Positions 35,494 through 44,299 of a stretch of DNA of 64,000 nt are shown piece by piece. The first letter of the stretch is position 1, and every line of letters begins with the position of its first letter. The notes under the pieces are model-generated. The model made no database searches. It saw only the letters and a program-made list of their open reading frames with translations, and was not told where the DNA came from. Source of the stretch: UBA11740 sp049273695. GTDB taxonomy: Bacteria > Acidobacteriota > Blastocatellia > Pyrinomonadales > Pyrinomonadaceae. The position numbers and the translations under genes were made by a program. The stretch covers positions 1 to 64,000 of the forward strand of contig JBASRE010000059.1 of NCBI GenBank assembly GCA_049273695.1, read 5' to 3'.

Positions 35494-37445
35494 TGCTGCC
35501 CTCCTGTTGATCGCCAACCAAGAACTACTGTGTGCCAGCCGGGTGGCAACCAAAGAGCTTCACTACAAACCCGCCCGTTTGGATCTCGCCAGCGAATCTC
35601 AACTCGCAAAGGCGAATCCACCGGAACATCTCCCAAACCGAAGTGAAGTTCTGGACTGCGTCTTCCGGAGTGTCCGTTGCCGCCGTCGACTTGGGCGACC
35701 AGCTGCTTTCCGTTGGCCAGATGCACGATCACTGTCGCTCCGACTGCGGCCCGCCCCAACGAATCGGCATTGGGATGTCCCGGTCGAGTCCAGGTTTTTG
35801 CGGGAGTGTCTGGACGAAGTGGTAAGAGAAGGTGAAGACCGAGAAACTTACCCCGATCGCGGCTCTCGTTACGATAGAAATAGGAAGGAAGCCACTGGTT
35901 AGCGAGAACAAAGTCAAGCCCGCCGTCTCCATCAACATCTGCGAGAGCAATACCGCGGCTGACCTGCGGTTCATTAAGGCCGAGTTCCGGGGCGATGTCG
36001 TAATATCGCCCATCATTAGCGCGAGCGAAGAAGGGGTTGTGCTGATGTCCACTAAGGTCGTCGCCTGGGAGAAACCGCGGCCAACTCTGTGGATGATGCA
36101 GCAGGCGATCGTTACCCGATGCCAACTCTTGAAGTTCCGGCCAGCGGTTCTCGTCACCCTTCAGAAACCCGACTGCCTGCATGGCCTCGACAATCCCATC
36201 GTTGTTAAAATCCGCCAGCTTCGAATCCCAGCCCCAGCCAGTGCGAGATAGACCAAGTTGCTCGCTGCGATTAACGTAGGGGGCTCTTCCTTTTCCAACT
36301 TCGTCGAGTGTTCCAGTGCTCATAAAAAGAAAGTTGCTTTCCAATAGACCGTATTCCGTTGTGATGTTGCTGACAAAAATATCAAGCAGTCCGTCTTCGT
36401 TGAGGTCGGCAAAATCGACTCCCATACCCTTAAAGGAATCTTGGCCCAACGCACTCGAGCGCGGCGTCGTTAGAGTTCTTGGACTCGTAAGCAGATCAAA
36501 CCGCAAGTGTCCTGGCGTCGAACGGTTGAGCAAAAAACGGTCAGGTCCAAAATCGTTAGCAAGGTACAGCTCGGGTAGGAGGTCTCCGTTCAAGTCAAAA
36601 GCCCCGACGGCGAGTGTCCAGCCATGATTTACGTCATCGGGAAGCACCTGCTGACTCTCTTTAAACCGTACAGTCGGCATGGATCCAGCGGACGAGCCGA
36701 TCGACAAAAGAAAATGCTTTCGACCGCCGTTGAAGGCTCGGGACATCGACTCGTGCATTGATTCCACGCCGTCGGTGCTGGCGTCGAGGATGTTTGCGCC
36801 GTCCGGAAAATAGTTGGCAATCACAAGGTCCAGATGACCGTCACCATCAAGATCTGCGAACGTGGCTGAATTCGTGTACCAGCGCTCGCCGCTCGGAACC
36901 ACTTCCTGTGGCACGAACCCATCGGCCCGATTCAGAAACGCTATTGGGGTCCGTCCCCAGTAGTAGACAATAAGGTCGGTCCGCCCATCTTCATTTATAT
37001 CTCCAAGCAAAGAACCCATCGGAGCCGTAGTCGCTGCATCATAGGGAAGCGGCCCCGGGCTCAAAGCAACAGGTTGATAGCGGGCGCTGGTTCCGGGTAC
37101 GGGGGCTACGATCACCATGTCGGTTCGCGTATCGACATAACAGACATCATCCGGCAGACCATTGCCGTCTAGATCGCCCAAAGACGCCGCCGCTCCCACT
37201 GCAGAGATCCAACCACTTATATGCTTAAGGCTGGGATGGACTCTTCGGACTTGTTGAGGAGCATGGCCCGGCCATTGTGGCGGCAATTCCGGCAGCGGTT
37301 GACGCGAGAAGTTGAAATGAGACGCAAGGCGCGCGCGGTCCGCATTAGACAAAACAGGCGGGCGGGCCACGACATACGTTATGCCGATGAGGGCCAGTGC
37401 GACGAGTTGCGCAAGATGGCGGCGAAGTAAACTCGATAGATTCAT
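35490..37445 (-). CDS. UnbV-type FG-GAP/ASPIC enediyne biosynthesis protein
   Basis: A 651-residue protein with one N-terminal membrane/signal segment (LVALALIGITYVVARPP). A seven-bladed FG-GAP propeller marked by calcium loops follows (DLDGNGLPD, DINEDGRTD, DLDGDGHLD, DLNEDGLLD, DFNNDG, DVDGDGGLD). The C-terminal ASPIC/UnbV domain reads GRAAVGATVIVHLANGKQ and NGHSGRRSPELHFGLG. ATG 37445 lies 2 bases after the UnbL stop; the 99 codons upstream in frame belong to UnbL in another frame. It is conserved in enediyne loci; activity unknown, probably periplasmic. Confidence 0.88.
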   Translation of the reverse strand: MNLSSLLRRHLAQLVALALIGITYVVARPPVLSNADRARLASHFNFSRQPLPELPPQWPGHAPQQVRRVHPSLKHISGWISAVGAAASLGDLDGNGLPDDVCYVDTRTDMVIVAPVPGTSARYQPVALSPGPLPYDAATTAPMGSLLGDINEDGRTDLIVYYWGRTPIAFLNRADGFVPQEVVPSGERWYTNSATFADLDGDGHLDLVIANYFPDGANILDASTDGVESMHESMSRAFNGGRKHFLLSIGSSAGSMPTVRFKESQQVLPDDVNHGWTLAVGAFDLNGDLLPELYLANDFGPDRFLLNRSTPGHLRFDLLTSPRTLTTPRSSALGQDSFKGMGVDFADLNEDGLLDIFVSNITTEYGLLESNFLFMSTGTLDEVGKGRAPYVNRSEQLGLSRTGWGWDSKLADFNNDGIVEAMQAVGFLKGDENRWPELQELASGNDRLLHHPQSWPRFLPGDDLSGHQHNPFFARANDGRYYDIAPELGLNEPQVSRGIALADVDGDGGLDFVLANQWLPSYFYRNESRDRGKFLGLHLLLPLRPDTPAKTWTRPGHPNADSLGRAAVGATVIVHLANGKQLVAQVDGGNGHSGRRSPELHFGLGDVPVDSPLRVEIRWRDPNGRVCSEALWLPPGWHTVVLGWRSTGGQQ

Positions 37446-37447
37446 TG

Positions 37448-38404
37448 TTAATTCCTCGCGCCAAAGGTTGCCCGGATTCGCTGCCGCCAAATTTCGTAAG
37501 CCGGCTCCTCGCCATCGGCTGGGAGATTTGCGAGGGCCTCGTCGGTTACGGCGGCGCAGGAATTTGCAGTCTGACCACACAGAATCTGGCAAGCTGCGTC
37601 CGTGTGCTCCACGCCAATTCCGGCCCGCAAGCGCGCCTTGGCTGCGAATGCGGCGCCTTGAGCTAGTTCCGGTAAATATCGGCCGGCAGCTAACCGCAAC
37701 GTTTCCATCGCTGCCACGTTGACGCCGCCCGCATACGCGCACGCCAAGCCGACGCCACTCCAGAGATCGGCCTGACGCGCGAGCGGAAATTTTCCGATAG
37801 TTACCGGGATACGATTGACGTCAGCCCCATCTACAAACCACAGGCTGCGACCAAGACCTTGATCAAATGCCCGCGGACCATACCCTCCCAACTGTTTTGG
37901 GATCTCTTGCTTGACGACCGATTGCGACCAGTGAAAATAGCCTTCATGGAAGCCGTAGCCATCCACGGCTAGCCAACGCAACCGGGAATCGAGTGGATTG
38001 AGCCACCGATCCACGTTCCGGCGGAGCCACACGAGCCGGCCTATCGTCCAACCAACACCGACATGGATCATGTACACATGGGGAGCAGCAGCACCGTTGA
38101 GAAAGTTGTTCAGCCGGTTGGTCTTCCAGGGAAGGAGGTGATCCATGAGCGCCAATGCCATCGCCGCGCCTTCGAATGCGAAGCCTCTCCACTCTGGCTC
38201 GAGGCAATCAAACTGTCGCGCTAATGTGTGAGGATCATCGTCAACGAGGGCAGCGTCATAGCCATAAACAAACGCGCGACCTACCTGCTCCAGATGCAAG
38301 GAAGCTTTGACGCCGCCATTGTGGAACCCCCGACGCGCGCAGGTCGTCTCATCCGGCGAAAAGCGGAAGATGCGCTGCCTAATGTTTATCCAAGCGGGAG
38401 GCAT
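37448..38404 (-). CDS. UnbL-type (DUF1702) enediyne biosynthesis protein
   Basis: A 318-residue soluble protein, the usual length of the DUF1702 family. Recognisable blocks are ARRGF near the start, VGRAFVYGYDAAL, the GFAFEGAAMALALMDHL block, VDGYGFHEGYFHW and GLGRSLWFVDGADV. It is the first gene of the cassette, followed 2 bases later by UnbV. The ATG at 38404 has no good ribosome site. The promoter should be in 38405-38560; an imperfect inverted repeat (agagagg/cctctct, about 38410-38450) sits there and could be an operator. Function in enediyne assembly is not known. Confidence 0.85.
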   Translation of the reverse strand: MPPAWINIRQRIFRFSPDETTCARRGFHNGGVKASLHLEQVGRAFVYGYDAALVDDDPHTLARQFDCLEPEWRGFAFEGAAMALALMDHLLPWKTNRLNNFLNGAAAPHVYMIHVGVGWTIGRLVWLRRNVDRWLNPLDSRLRWLAVDGYGFHEGYFHWSQSVVKQEIPKQLGGYGPRAFDQGLGRSLWFVDGADVNRIPVTIGKFPLARQADLWSGVGLACAYAGGVNVAAMETLRLAAGRYLPELAQGAAFAAKARLRAGIGVEHTDAACQILCGQTANSCAAVTDEALANLPADGEEPAYEIWRQRIRATFGARN

Positions 38405-38870
38405 GCAAGATCAAGAGAGGGTTTCCCAATAGTGCTTTCAATCCTCTCTATTCAATCGAAAACAGCTAATTGCCGGACTCACGTTAGATGAAATGCCGTG
38501 CTGGAGGCCTCCTGCTCATCATCAGCGCAATACTCTGAAGGTCGCGCTTAGCAGTTGCAGCAGGACGGCACCAACAACAATAGAACGTCCAAGAATTCAC
38601 GGATTTTGGCTTCCCTTTCAGGAGACCGTCGCGTAACGAAAACCAGTCGGGCGAATGGCTGGATTCAGGGGTTTGCAAGGATGAGCTGGCCCGTGGGTTC
38701 AGCCATTTAGTCTAAAAGTGGCGAGACAATATTCCAATTCTCACGCAGTTGTCAATCACTATTTCGACTTACAGGGTTTAGCAAAAAATATTAGCTATCC
38801 TGACCGGGAGCAAAATAACCCTACTCACTATTTCCAGCGGCCGAGGAACCGCGGGACCGTAAAAGCCGTG
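38405..38870. other. 466-bp AT-richer gap between the PKS cassette and the repeat
   Basis: No gene with a ribosome site is seen. 38700-38830 is clearly richer in A/T than its surroundings. It probably holds the cassette promoter at its left end and foreign or decayed DNA to the right. Confidence 0.4.
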
Positions 38871-39017
38871 ACCGAACCCACATGTGTGGGTTCGGTGATT
38901 AAGTGAAATCGCTCCTACCTGGAATCAATAACTTACCGGCGCGATTCTGTCATTAAGTGAAGTTAAAGTCGTGCATAACGTGAGAATTTCCTGCAGTTGT
39001 CGGGCATAAGATGAAAA
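38871..39017 (+). repeat. Composite repeat, copy A
   Basis: It begins with an 11-bp-arm palindrome (accgaacccac-atgt-gtgggttcggt), then gattaagtgaaa, cattaagtgaa, cataacgtgaga and cataagatgaaa at intervals. It aligns over its whole length with copy B (44138-44290) in the same orientation at roughly 85% identity by eye. Confidence 0.85.
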
Positions 39018-39180
39018 CTCCACCATAACCTGATTCGGGACAGTTACTTTTCGCAGAACAATCTTGCTCGGCAACTCCTTTGACACTAACTTTCCGCGGC
39101 CAGCACGGGCCAACTAAAACATTTAGAAATACTGGTGCACGCGTATGGACTCGATTAATCCAAGCAGGGCACAATAGACC

Positions 39181-39810
39181 ATGCCCCAATCGAAAAAGTC
39201 TGCGGCGCTTTCCTCCTCGGGCGGCCATAATCAGGCCGAACCCTGGCCTGAGCAGTTTATTTCGCTCGCACAATTGGACCCGGATCAGCCGATTGAGCTA
39301 AAGCGCATAGTCAACGCGGCGCTGGATGAACGGCCGGTGCAAAAATACTGTGAACAGAATCCTGCAGTGTTACTTCCCTTTCTTGGCGGCGTGGATCGTG
39401 GCTGGGTTTTCGGAAGACCAAAGCTCGGCGCTGAGTTCGTCCCCGACTTCATGCTCAGTTGTCTCGATTCAGGGGGCTATCATTGGCACCTGATCGAACT
39501 GGAGAATCCCACCTATACAGCTCTTACTCAACAGGCGGCCCAGAATGCCAGGCTTACTCACGCGGTGCAGCAAATTCTCGACTGGAGGATTTGGCTTCGA
39601 AGAAATATTCAGTACGCACAAGTCGAGTTGGGCTATCGAGATTTGGACGCGGAATTCGAAAGTTCGATAGTGATGGGCAGACGGAAAGAGATGACCCGGA
39701 GCCAAAAGGACCGTTACCGCGAATTGTCGCGCGACCGAATCAGAATCATGACCTACGACAGATTCCTCGAGCGCATCGCCACTATCAAGCCGTTCAGCCC
39801 GAAAAAGTGA
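39181..39810 (+). CDS. Shedu-type (DUF4263) nuclease, anti-phage candidate
   Basis: A 209-residue protein covering the C-terminal nuclease domain of Shedu proteins. Blocks in order: VQKYCEQNPAVLLPFLGG (54-71), the active-site strand EFVPDFML (Asp 89), then HLIELENP (Glu 106, Glu 108), HAVQQILDW (Gln 130), and the C-terminal SSIVMGRRKEMT...LSRDRIRIMTYDRFLERI. This is the PD-(D/E)xK layout, but the usual Lys of ELK is Glu here. It lacks the N-terminal sensor region of long Shedu proteins. It is first of three genes, 6 bases before the kinase gene. In the family, Shedu stops phage by nicking DNA. That function here is inference. Confidence 0.8.
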   Translation: MPQSKKSAALSSSGGHNQAEPWPEQFISLAQLDPDQPIELKRIVNAALDERPVQKYCEQNPAVLLPFLGGVDRGWVFGRPKLGAEFVPDFMLSCLDSGGYHWHLIELENPTYTALTQQAAQNARLTHAVQQILDWRIWLRRNIQYAQVELGYRDLDAEFESSIVMGRRKEMTRSQKDRYRELSRDRIRIMTYDRFLERIATIKPFSPKK

Positions 39811-39816
39811 CCTCTT

Positions 39817-41751
39817 ATGAACAGACTGTGGGAACCGGGAGAACGAATTGATAAGTGGCTGATATTAGATCGGCACATGGGAGCCTGGGGCGTAGTTTAT
39901 GTGATGCGTCAATTGGATTATGACAAAGAACTATCTCGTCCTGCCGTACTCATTGGCAAGACCTTGCGTCCGGAATGGTCAAGCGACCTGCAATACGTAA
40001 AGCACTTCGAGCAGGAAGCGTACGCGTGGCTCTCGCTTGGGGTTCACAAGCACATCGTACGACTATTTTTTGTGGATCGTTACTTTGATCAAGTTTTCGC
40101 GTTTGGGGAATATATACCCGAGACGTTGTTACCCAATACCATGCGCGGCTGGATCGACGCGCACATTATCGAGTTGGAATCCGCCTTGCGGTTTGGCGTA
40201 CAGATTTGCCGTGCGCTGGCTCATTCGCGCTCGCGCGGCGTCATGATTCACCGGGATCTGAAGCCCGAAAACGTCATGATTACGAGCGACGGCTTGGCGA
40301 AAGTCACCGATTGGGGATTATCGCACATGCAAGCACCGCAATTTGAGGGTCTTTCCTCCACCGGAAAGGTTCCGTATCGGCCGGACCCCATAGCTCCCAC
40401 ACGCAACACCGGTGCTTATGGCACTCCGGGATACATGGCGCCGGAGCTATCCAATGCGGAGGATTCGCCGACTCCTCAAAGCGACATGTTCAGTTTGGGA
40501 GTCATGCTCATCGAGATGATCAGCGGCAAAAGACCGGATGCCAATCAACGGACTTCGGATTTGATGAGCTTGTTCGCACCCTTGAGTCCGCAATGCCAAT
40601 CGGCAATGGCTGAAGTAATAAGCGACTGTTTGTCGTCGTCGCCTGAGGCGCGCCCTGATTCGCCGCAGTTCGTAGAGGAAGTTTTGGCAGATGCTCTTGC
40701 AGAACTGGTCGGCGTGCCCATCGAAGAACCGCTGTTCGAAGACTCGGAGACCGTGTCTGATTTGGGGCAACGTGCTTATGCGCTTTTAATGCTGGGCCGG
40801 CTTGATGAGGCTATGAAGGTTCAAGCTGTGCTTACGCGCCGGGTCCAGGCGAAAGGTGACCCCGGTACCAAAGGCGACCAGCCTCCCGTAGTTCTCATGG
40901 ATTATAAGGAACACGGGTGGAAGTTCATCATCCCGAGCGAGCTAGTTGAGCAGGCCGAAAAAGATTGGCAAATAAACCCCGACGACATGAAAACGCTCAA
41001 GCACGCGATCCTCATGAATGAGACAAGCGGCCATGTTGATCGAGCTCTCGAGCTGGCCCAGATATGGTTGAAACGGGAGCCCAACAACTTTGAAGCACTT
41101 GAACAGATGCACGAAATGCTGGCGCAGCATGAACGTTGGAAAGAAGCACTCTTCTACGTCGATCAAGCTCTCGGTTTACAAACTGATAATGCCGAACTAT
41201 GGCTCAAGCGAAGTAAATACAGCAGTCTGAGCGGAGACGTCGAATCGGCTCTTGCCTCAGCGAAAAAAGCCGTCGAGCTTGCTCCGCGCGATGAAGACGC
41301 GCGCATAGCTTACGGTCACCTTTTGGTAGAAAGCGGGAATCATAAAGCCGCGTTGTCTGAATTCGAGGAAGTGACCTCGTTGAATCCGGAAAGTACGTTG
41401 GCTTTGTATAATCTCGGCACGACCTGGAATCAACTGGGCCGCGCCGATTACGCCTTTCAGTACCTGCTGCAAGCGGTTGAAAAGGATCCGGCGTTCGCCC
41501 AGGCCTGGAACACGCTCGGCGGCCTGGCAATGCAGGCATATGCGATCCAGGAGGCGCTGATCTATTTTGAACGGGCTATCGAAGCCGATTCGCATTATGC
41601 GCGGCCATGGTTTAATAGGGGGCAGGTGTTGCAAATGCTGGAGCGGTTTGAAGAAGCTCGCGCCGCTTACCTTACGGCCATTGAGATCGATCCCGATTAT
41701 GCTTTAGCCAAGAACGCTCTGGTGCAGTTGGAAACGGAACATCTGCTCTGA
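39817..41751 (+). CDS. Ser/Thr protein kinase with C-terminal TPRs
   Basis: A 644-residue soluble Hanks-type kinase, domain about 1-290. A diverged glycine loop (DRHMGAWGVVYV), Lys 48 in VLIGKTL, catalytic HRDLKPEN (145-152), metal motif DWG at 165-167 in place of DFG, and YGTPGYMAPE near 210. A linker of about 80 residues is followed by six or more TPRs (about 375-640; for example AWNTLGGLAMQAYAIQEALIYFERAIEAD). There is no membrane anchor. It sits between a Shedu-type nuclease and a TPR protein in one operon, so it may sense or license nuclease action through TPR contacts. That is inference. Confidence 0.88.
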   Translation: MNRLWEPGERIDKWLILDRHMGAWGVVYVMRQLDYDKELSRPAVLIGKTLRPEWSSDLQYVKHFEQEAYAWLSLGVHKHIVRLFFVDRYFDQVFAFGEYIPETLLPNTMRGWIDAHIIELESALRFGVQICRALAHSRSRGVMIHRDLKPENVMITSDGLAKVTDWGLSHMQAPQFEGLSSTGKVPYRPDPIAPTRNTGAYGTPGYMAPELSNAEDSPTPQSDMFSLGVMLIEMISGKRPDANQRTSDLMSLFAPLSPQCQSAMAEVISDCLSSSPEARPDSPQFVEEVLADALAELVGVPIEEPLFEDSETVSDLGQRAYALLMLGRLDEAMKVQAVLTRRVQAKGDPGTKGDQPPVVLMDYKEHGWKFIIPSELVEQAEKDWQINPDDMKTLKHAILMNETSGHVDRALELAQIWLKREPNNFEALEQMHEMLAQHERWKEALFYVDQALGLQTDNAELWLKRSKYSSLSGDVESALASAKKAVELAPRDEDARIAYGHLLVESGNHKAALSEFEEVTSLNPESTLALYNLGTTWNQLGRADYAFQYLLQAVEKDPAFAQAWNTLGGLAMQAYAIQEALIYFERAIEADSHYARPWFNRGQVLQMLERFEEARAAYLTAIEIDPDYALAKNALVQLETEHLL

Positions 41752-41775
41752 GTCTTCCATGAGTGGTTGTTAGAC

Positions 41776-43893
41776 ATGAGCGAACAGTCTCATCCATTCG
41801 ATGCTTACGATCCGAAAGCAGTTGAGATCATTCAATTGGTGCTCGACGGAAAGGTCACCCCTGAAGAGGGCGCCAGTCGTATTGCAAGTCACTGGGCGCC
41901 CAAAGAATTCCTCAAAAAGTCTGAATCTGTACCTCTCCTCGTCCAAACCCGAGGAGACAGCCTCGCGACACTGGATCTTTCAGTTATCGATCTCACTAAC
42001 GAGGGTCTACATGATCAGGCGCGCCGCCTGGCGGAAATGAACTGGGTATTTGCAAAACGGGCGGCTGATGAGGATCTCATGGTGCAATGCGGCTCGACTT
42101 TGGCCCAGGTGATGATCGGCGACCCCGGATCATCTCGTGAACGGCTCGCCCTTCTGGAATTCGCGGTGCCTAAGGTGGTCGAGTCCCAGCGCTCCGATGA
42201 AATTAAAGCTGTTATGCTTGCCCATCTCGCGGACGCGCGATTCACAGAAATTGCTGACCATCCGGAATCGGTTCAAGCTGCCATTGATGCATGCCTCAAG
42301 TCGCTGGCGCTAAATCCACCTCTTCCTGATTACTGGCTCGGTCGTTTGAACTTCATCGCCGGCACCGCCTACAACAAGCTCGGGGATATTGAAGCCCTGC
42401 AAGCGTCTATTAGTTATTTTAAGGCTGCCCTCAGATACTATCGCGTTGAGGAATACCCTCCGGAACATGCAAGCACTTTGAACAATCTGGGCAACAGTTG
42501 CCGGGATTTGGGAATAAATACGACGAATCCGAACCTGCTACGCGAAGCCATCGCTTATTACGAACAAGCAATGCCGCTTCGCAAATTAGAAAACCTGAGG
42601 TTTCGTACGCAGCGCAATCTGACCGCCGCACAAGAAGCGCTTGCAGCATTGGATCGAATGGCTGAGTCGGTTAACGGAGCACGACCTGACAGAGCTTCCT
42701 CATCAACACGTGCGAACGTGCTCGTGCAATTCAAAGAATTGCTCACGGCCGGTGATGATGCATTTCATTCCTCACAAGTCGAAAAGGAAAAATGCGGCCA
42801 GTTTCGCCGCCGCGCGGCGGAAAAATATATCGAATGGATGAGTGTTTACGGCACGACAGCCGCGCTTACCGATCGGGCAGAGGCGTTTCACCGACTCGCC
42901 GCGCTGTTTTTGGACTCCGTGGAAGATGATGCGTTATGTACCGGCCTCTGTTTTGCGAGCACGGCTCAACGATTAGGCAGAGATGGATGGGGCCCGCTCG
43001 GTCAGGCACGCGTGGCGAGTCACCGAGGTCAACTGTTGATGAGGATCGGCTATCCGAATAACTTGCCTTATCTCTTGTCCGCAGAGTCGTGCTTGCGTAA
43101 TTCAATCGCGCCGCTACAAGAATTCGGCCAGCCTGGAGAAGCTGAGCAGGCAGGACTGTACCTCAAGGCCACGGATGATCTGTTAGCTGCCAACAACGTC
43201 GCTGATGCTGAACACCGCGTCGCAGCCAGGTGCTCCAGCGAAGCGATGCAGCGGCTCGAGAGCCAGGCCGGAACCAAGTCAATCGACGACCTCCATAAGA
43301 CCTATTACGAATATTTCTCAGTTGTACGAAAGACCGCGATGACGGAATTAGCTGACCTACTGGGACAGTTAGGGCTGGAACGGACAAGAGCGAACCTTGA
43401 CGTGGTTTTTGACGAATTCAACCGCGCGTTCCAGTTTGTTCAAATCGCCGCCAAGCATCGGGAGATAGGTGATCTGGACGGCGCAATTTCCCTTGCCGAA
43501 GAGGCTGAAGTTTTTGCGCAAAGCGCCCGCTATTCAGCACCTTTAATTTGGTGCGAACTCGCCAGATTCTACCTTTTGATTCCCCTATCGGATCAAGCGC
43601 TTCGCTGCGTTGAGCGGGCTCAAGACGTGATGAGCATGGTTGCCGAAGAGGGGGTATATGTTGCCGAGGATGAAGGGCGTGGACGTTGGATGCCCGAAAC
43701 GACTGCTGAAAGTTACCAGCTAGAAATTGATGAGACCAAGGCGCTTATTCCACTAACTCCTTCCACACCTTGTTTCGATCCGGCCAGAACCGCGGAATTA
43801 CTTGCTCCAAAAGACAGGTTCCATCAGCAAACAATCCAGCAAGCGATTCAAACGGTCGCCGAACGCGCAGGACTGGACGGAGAGCAATCATAA
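41776..43893 (+). CDS. Large helical (TPR-like) protein of the Shedu-kinase operon
   Basis: A 705-residue soluble protein, almost wholly alpha-helical. A short N-terminal piece (KVTPEEGASRIASHW) resembles a small helical docking motif. TPR-like pairs run from about 60 to 300 (WLGRLNFIAGTAYNKLGDIEALQASISYFKAALRYY and STLNNLGNSCRDLG). Further helical repeats reach the C-terminus. ATG 41776 is preferred; a TTG 9 bases upstream is also in frame. It starts 24 bases after the kinase stop. No enzyme motif. Probably the scaffold or sensor of the three-gene module. No described family recognised. Confidence 0.75.
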   Translation: MSEQSHPFDAYDPKAVEIIQLVLDGKVTPEEGASRIASHWAPKEFLKKSESVPLLVQTRGDSLATLDLSVIDLTNEGLHDQARRLAEMNWVFAKRAADEDLMVQCGSTLAQVMIGDPGSSRERLALLEFAVPKVVESQRSDEIKAVMLAHLADARFTEIADHPESVQAAIDACLKSLALNPPLPDYWLGRLNFIAGTAYNKLGDIEALQASISYFKAALRYYRVEEYPPEHASTLNNLGNSCRDLGINTTNPNLLREAIAYYEQAMPLRKLENLRFRTQRNLTAAQEALAALDRMAESVNGARPDRASSSTRANVLVQFKELLTAGDDAFHSSQVEKEKCGQFRRRAAEKYIEWMSVYGTTAALTDRAEAFHRLAALFLDSVEDDALCTGLCFASTAQRLGRDGWGPLGQARVASHRGQLLMRIGYPNNLPYLLSAESCLRNSIAPLQEFGQPGEAEQAGLYLKATDDLLAANNVADAEHRVAARCSSEAMQRLESQAGTKSIDDLHKTYYEYFSVVRKTAMTELADLLGQLGLERTRANLDVVFDEFNRAFQFVQIAAKHREIGDLDGAISLAEEAEVFAQSARYSAPLIWCELARFYLLIPLSDQALRCVERAQDVMSMVAEEGVYVAEDEGRGRWMPETTAESYQLEIDETKALIPLTPSTPCFDPARTAELLAPKDRFHQQTIQQAIQTVAERAGLDGEQS

Positions 43894-44103
43894 GATCAAA
43901 GTTGCTGGGGCCAGAGGACATCATCGCCTCGGTTGGTCCAAGCTGATTTTGGACTAGCGCCCGCTGCGCGGATTCACAACAATCCGTGACCTCAACGGGC
44001 TGTGATAGAGAATAGCAGGCCGTCGAAAATGGGCAACAGGGGCTGGTCGCTTACCAGGCCTTCAGAGGCAAATAATCTGTATCTTGCGCTCAACCCGCGC
44101 TTG
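43894..44103. other. Gap after the Shedu-kinase operon
   Basis: No gene, terminator or repeat recognised before the minus-oriented ttcactttat motifs that open repeat copy B. Confidence 0.4.
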
Positions 44104-44290
44104 ATTCACTTTATCGTCAAATGATTTTCACTTTATGACCGAACCCACAACATGTGTGGGTTCGGTGATTAAGTGAAATCGCTCTTGCCTAGAATCAATA
44201 ACTTACAGGCGCGATTCGGGCATTAAGTGAAAATAAAGTTGGGCATAACGTGAAACTTTCCTACAGATTTCGGGCATAAGTTGAAAGTTT
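44104..44290 (+). repeat. Composite repeat, copy B
   Basis: The core at 44138-44290 matches copy A. Two inverted ttcactttat motifs precede the palindrome (44105 and 44128), and four direct [c/g]at(t)aa.gtgaaa motifs follow it (about 44170, 44221, 44253 and 44275). The palindrome and flanking motif thus form a longer imperfect inverted repeat of about 23 bases per arm. Confidence 0.85.
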
Positions 44291-44299
44291 CTTCATGCA

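Noticed and set aside
37446..37742. 99-codon extension of UnbV
   Set aside because: It lies wholly inside UnbL in another frame. Arg-rich composition marks it as a shadow.
38718..38906. 62-codon plus-strand frame ending in repeat copy A
   Set aside because: Its last codons are the dispersed repeat and its start lacks a ribosome site.
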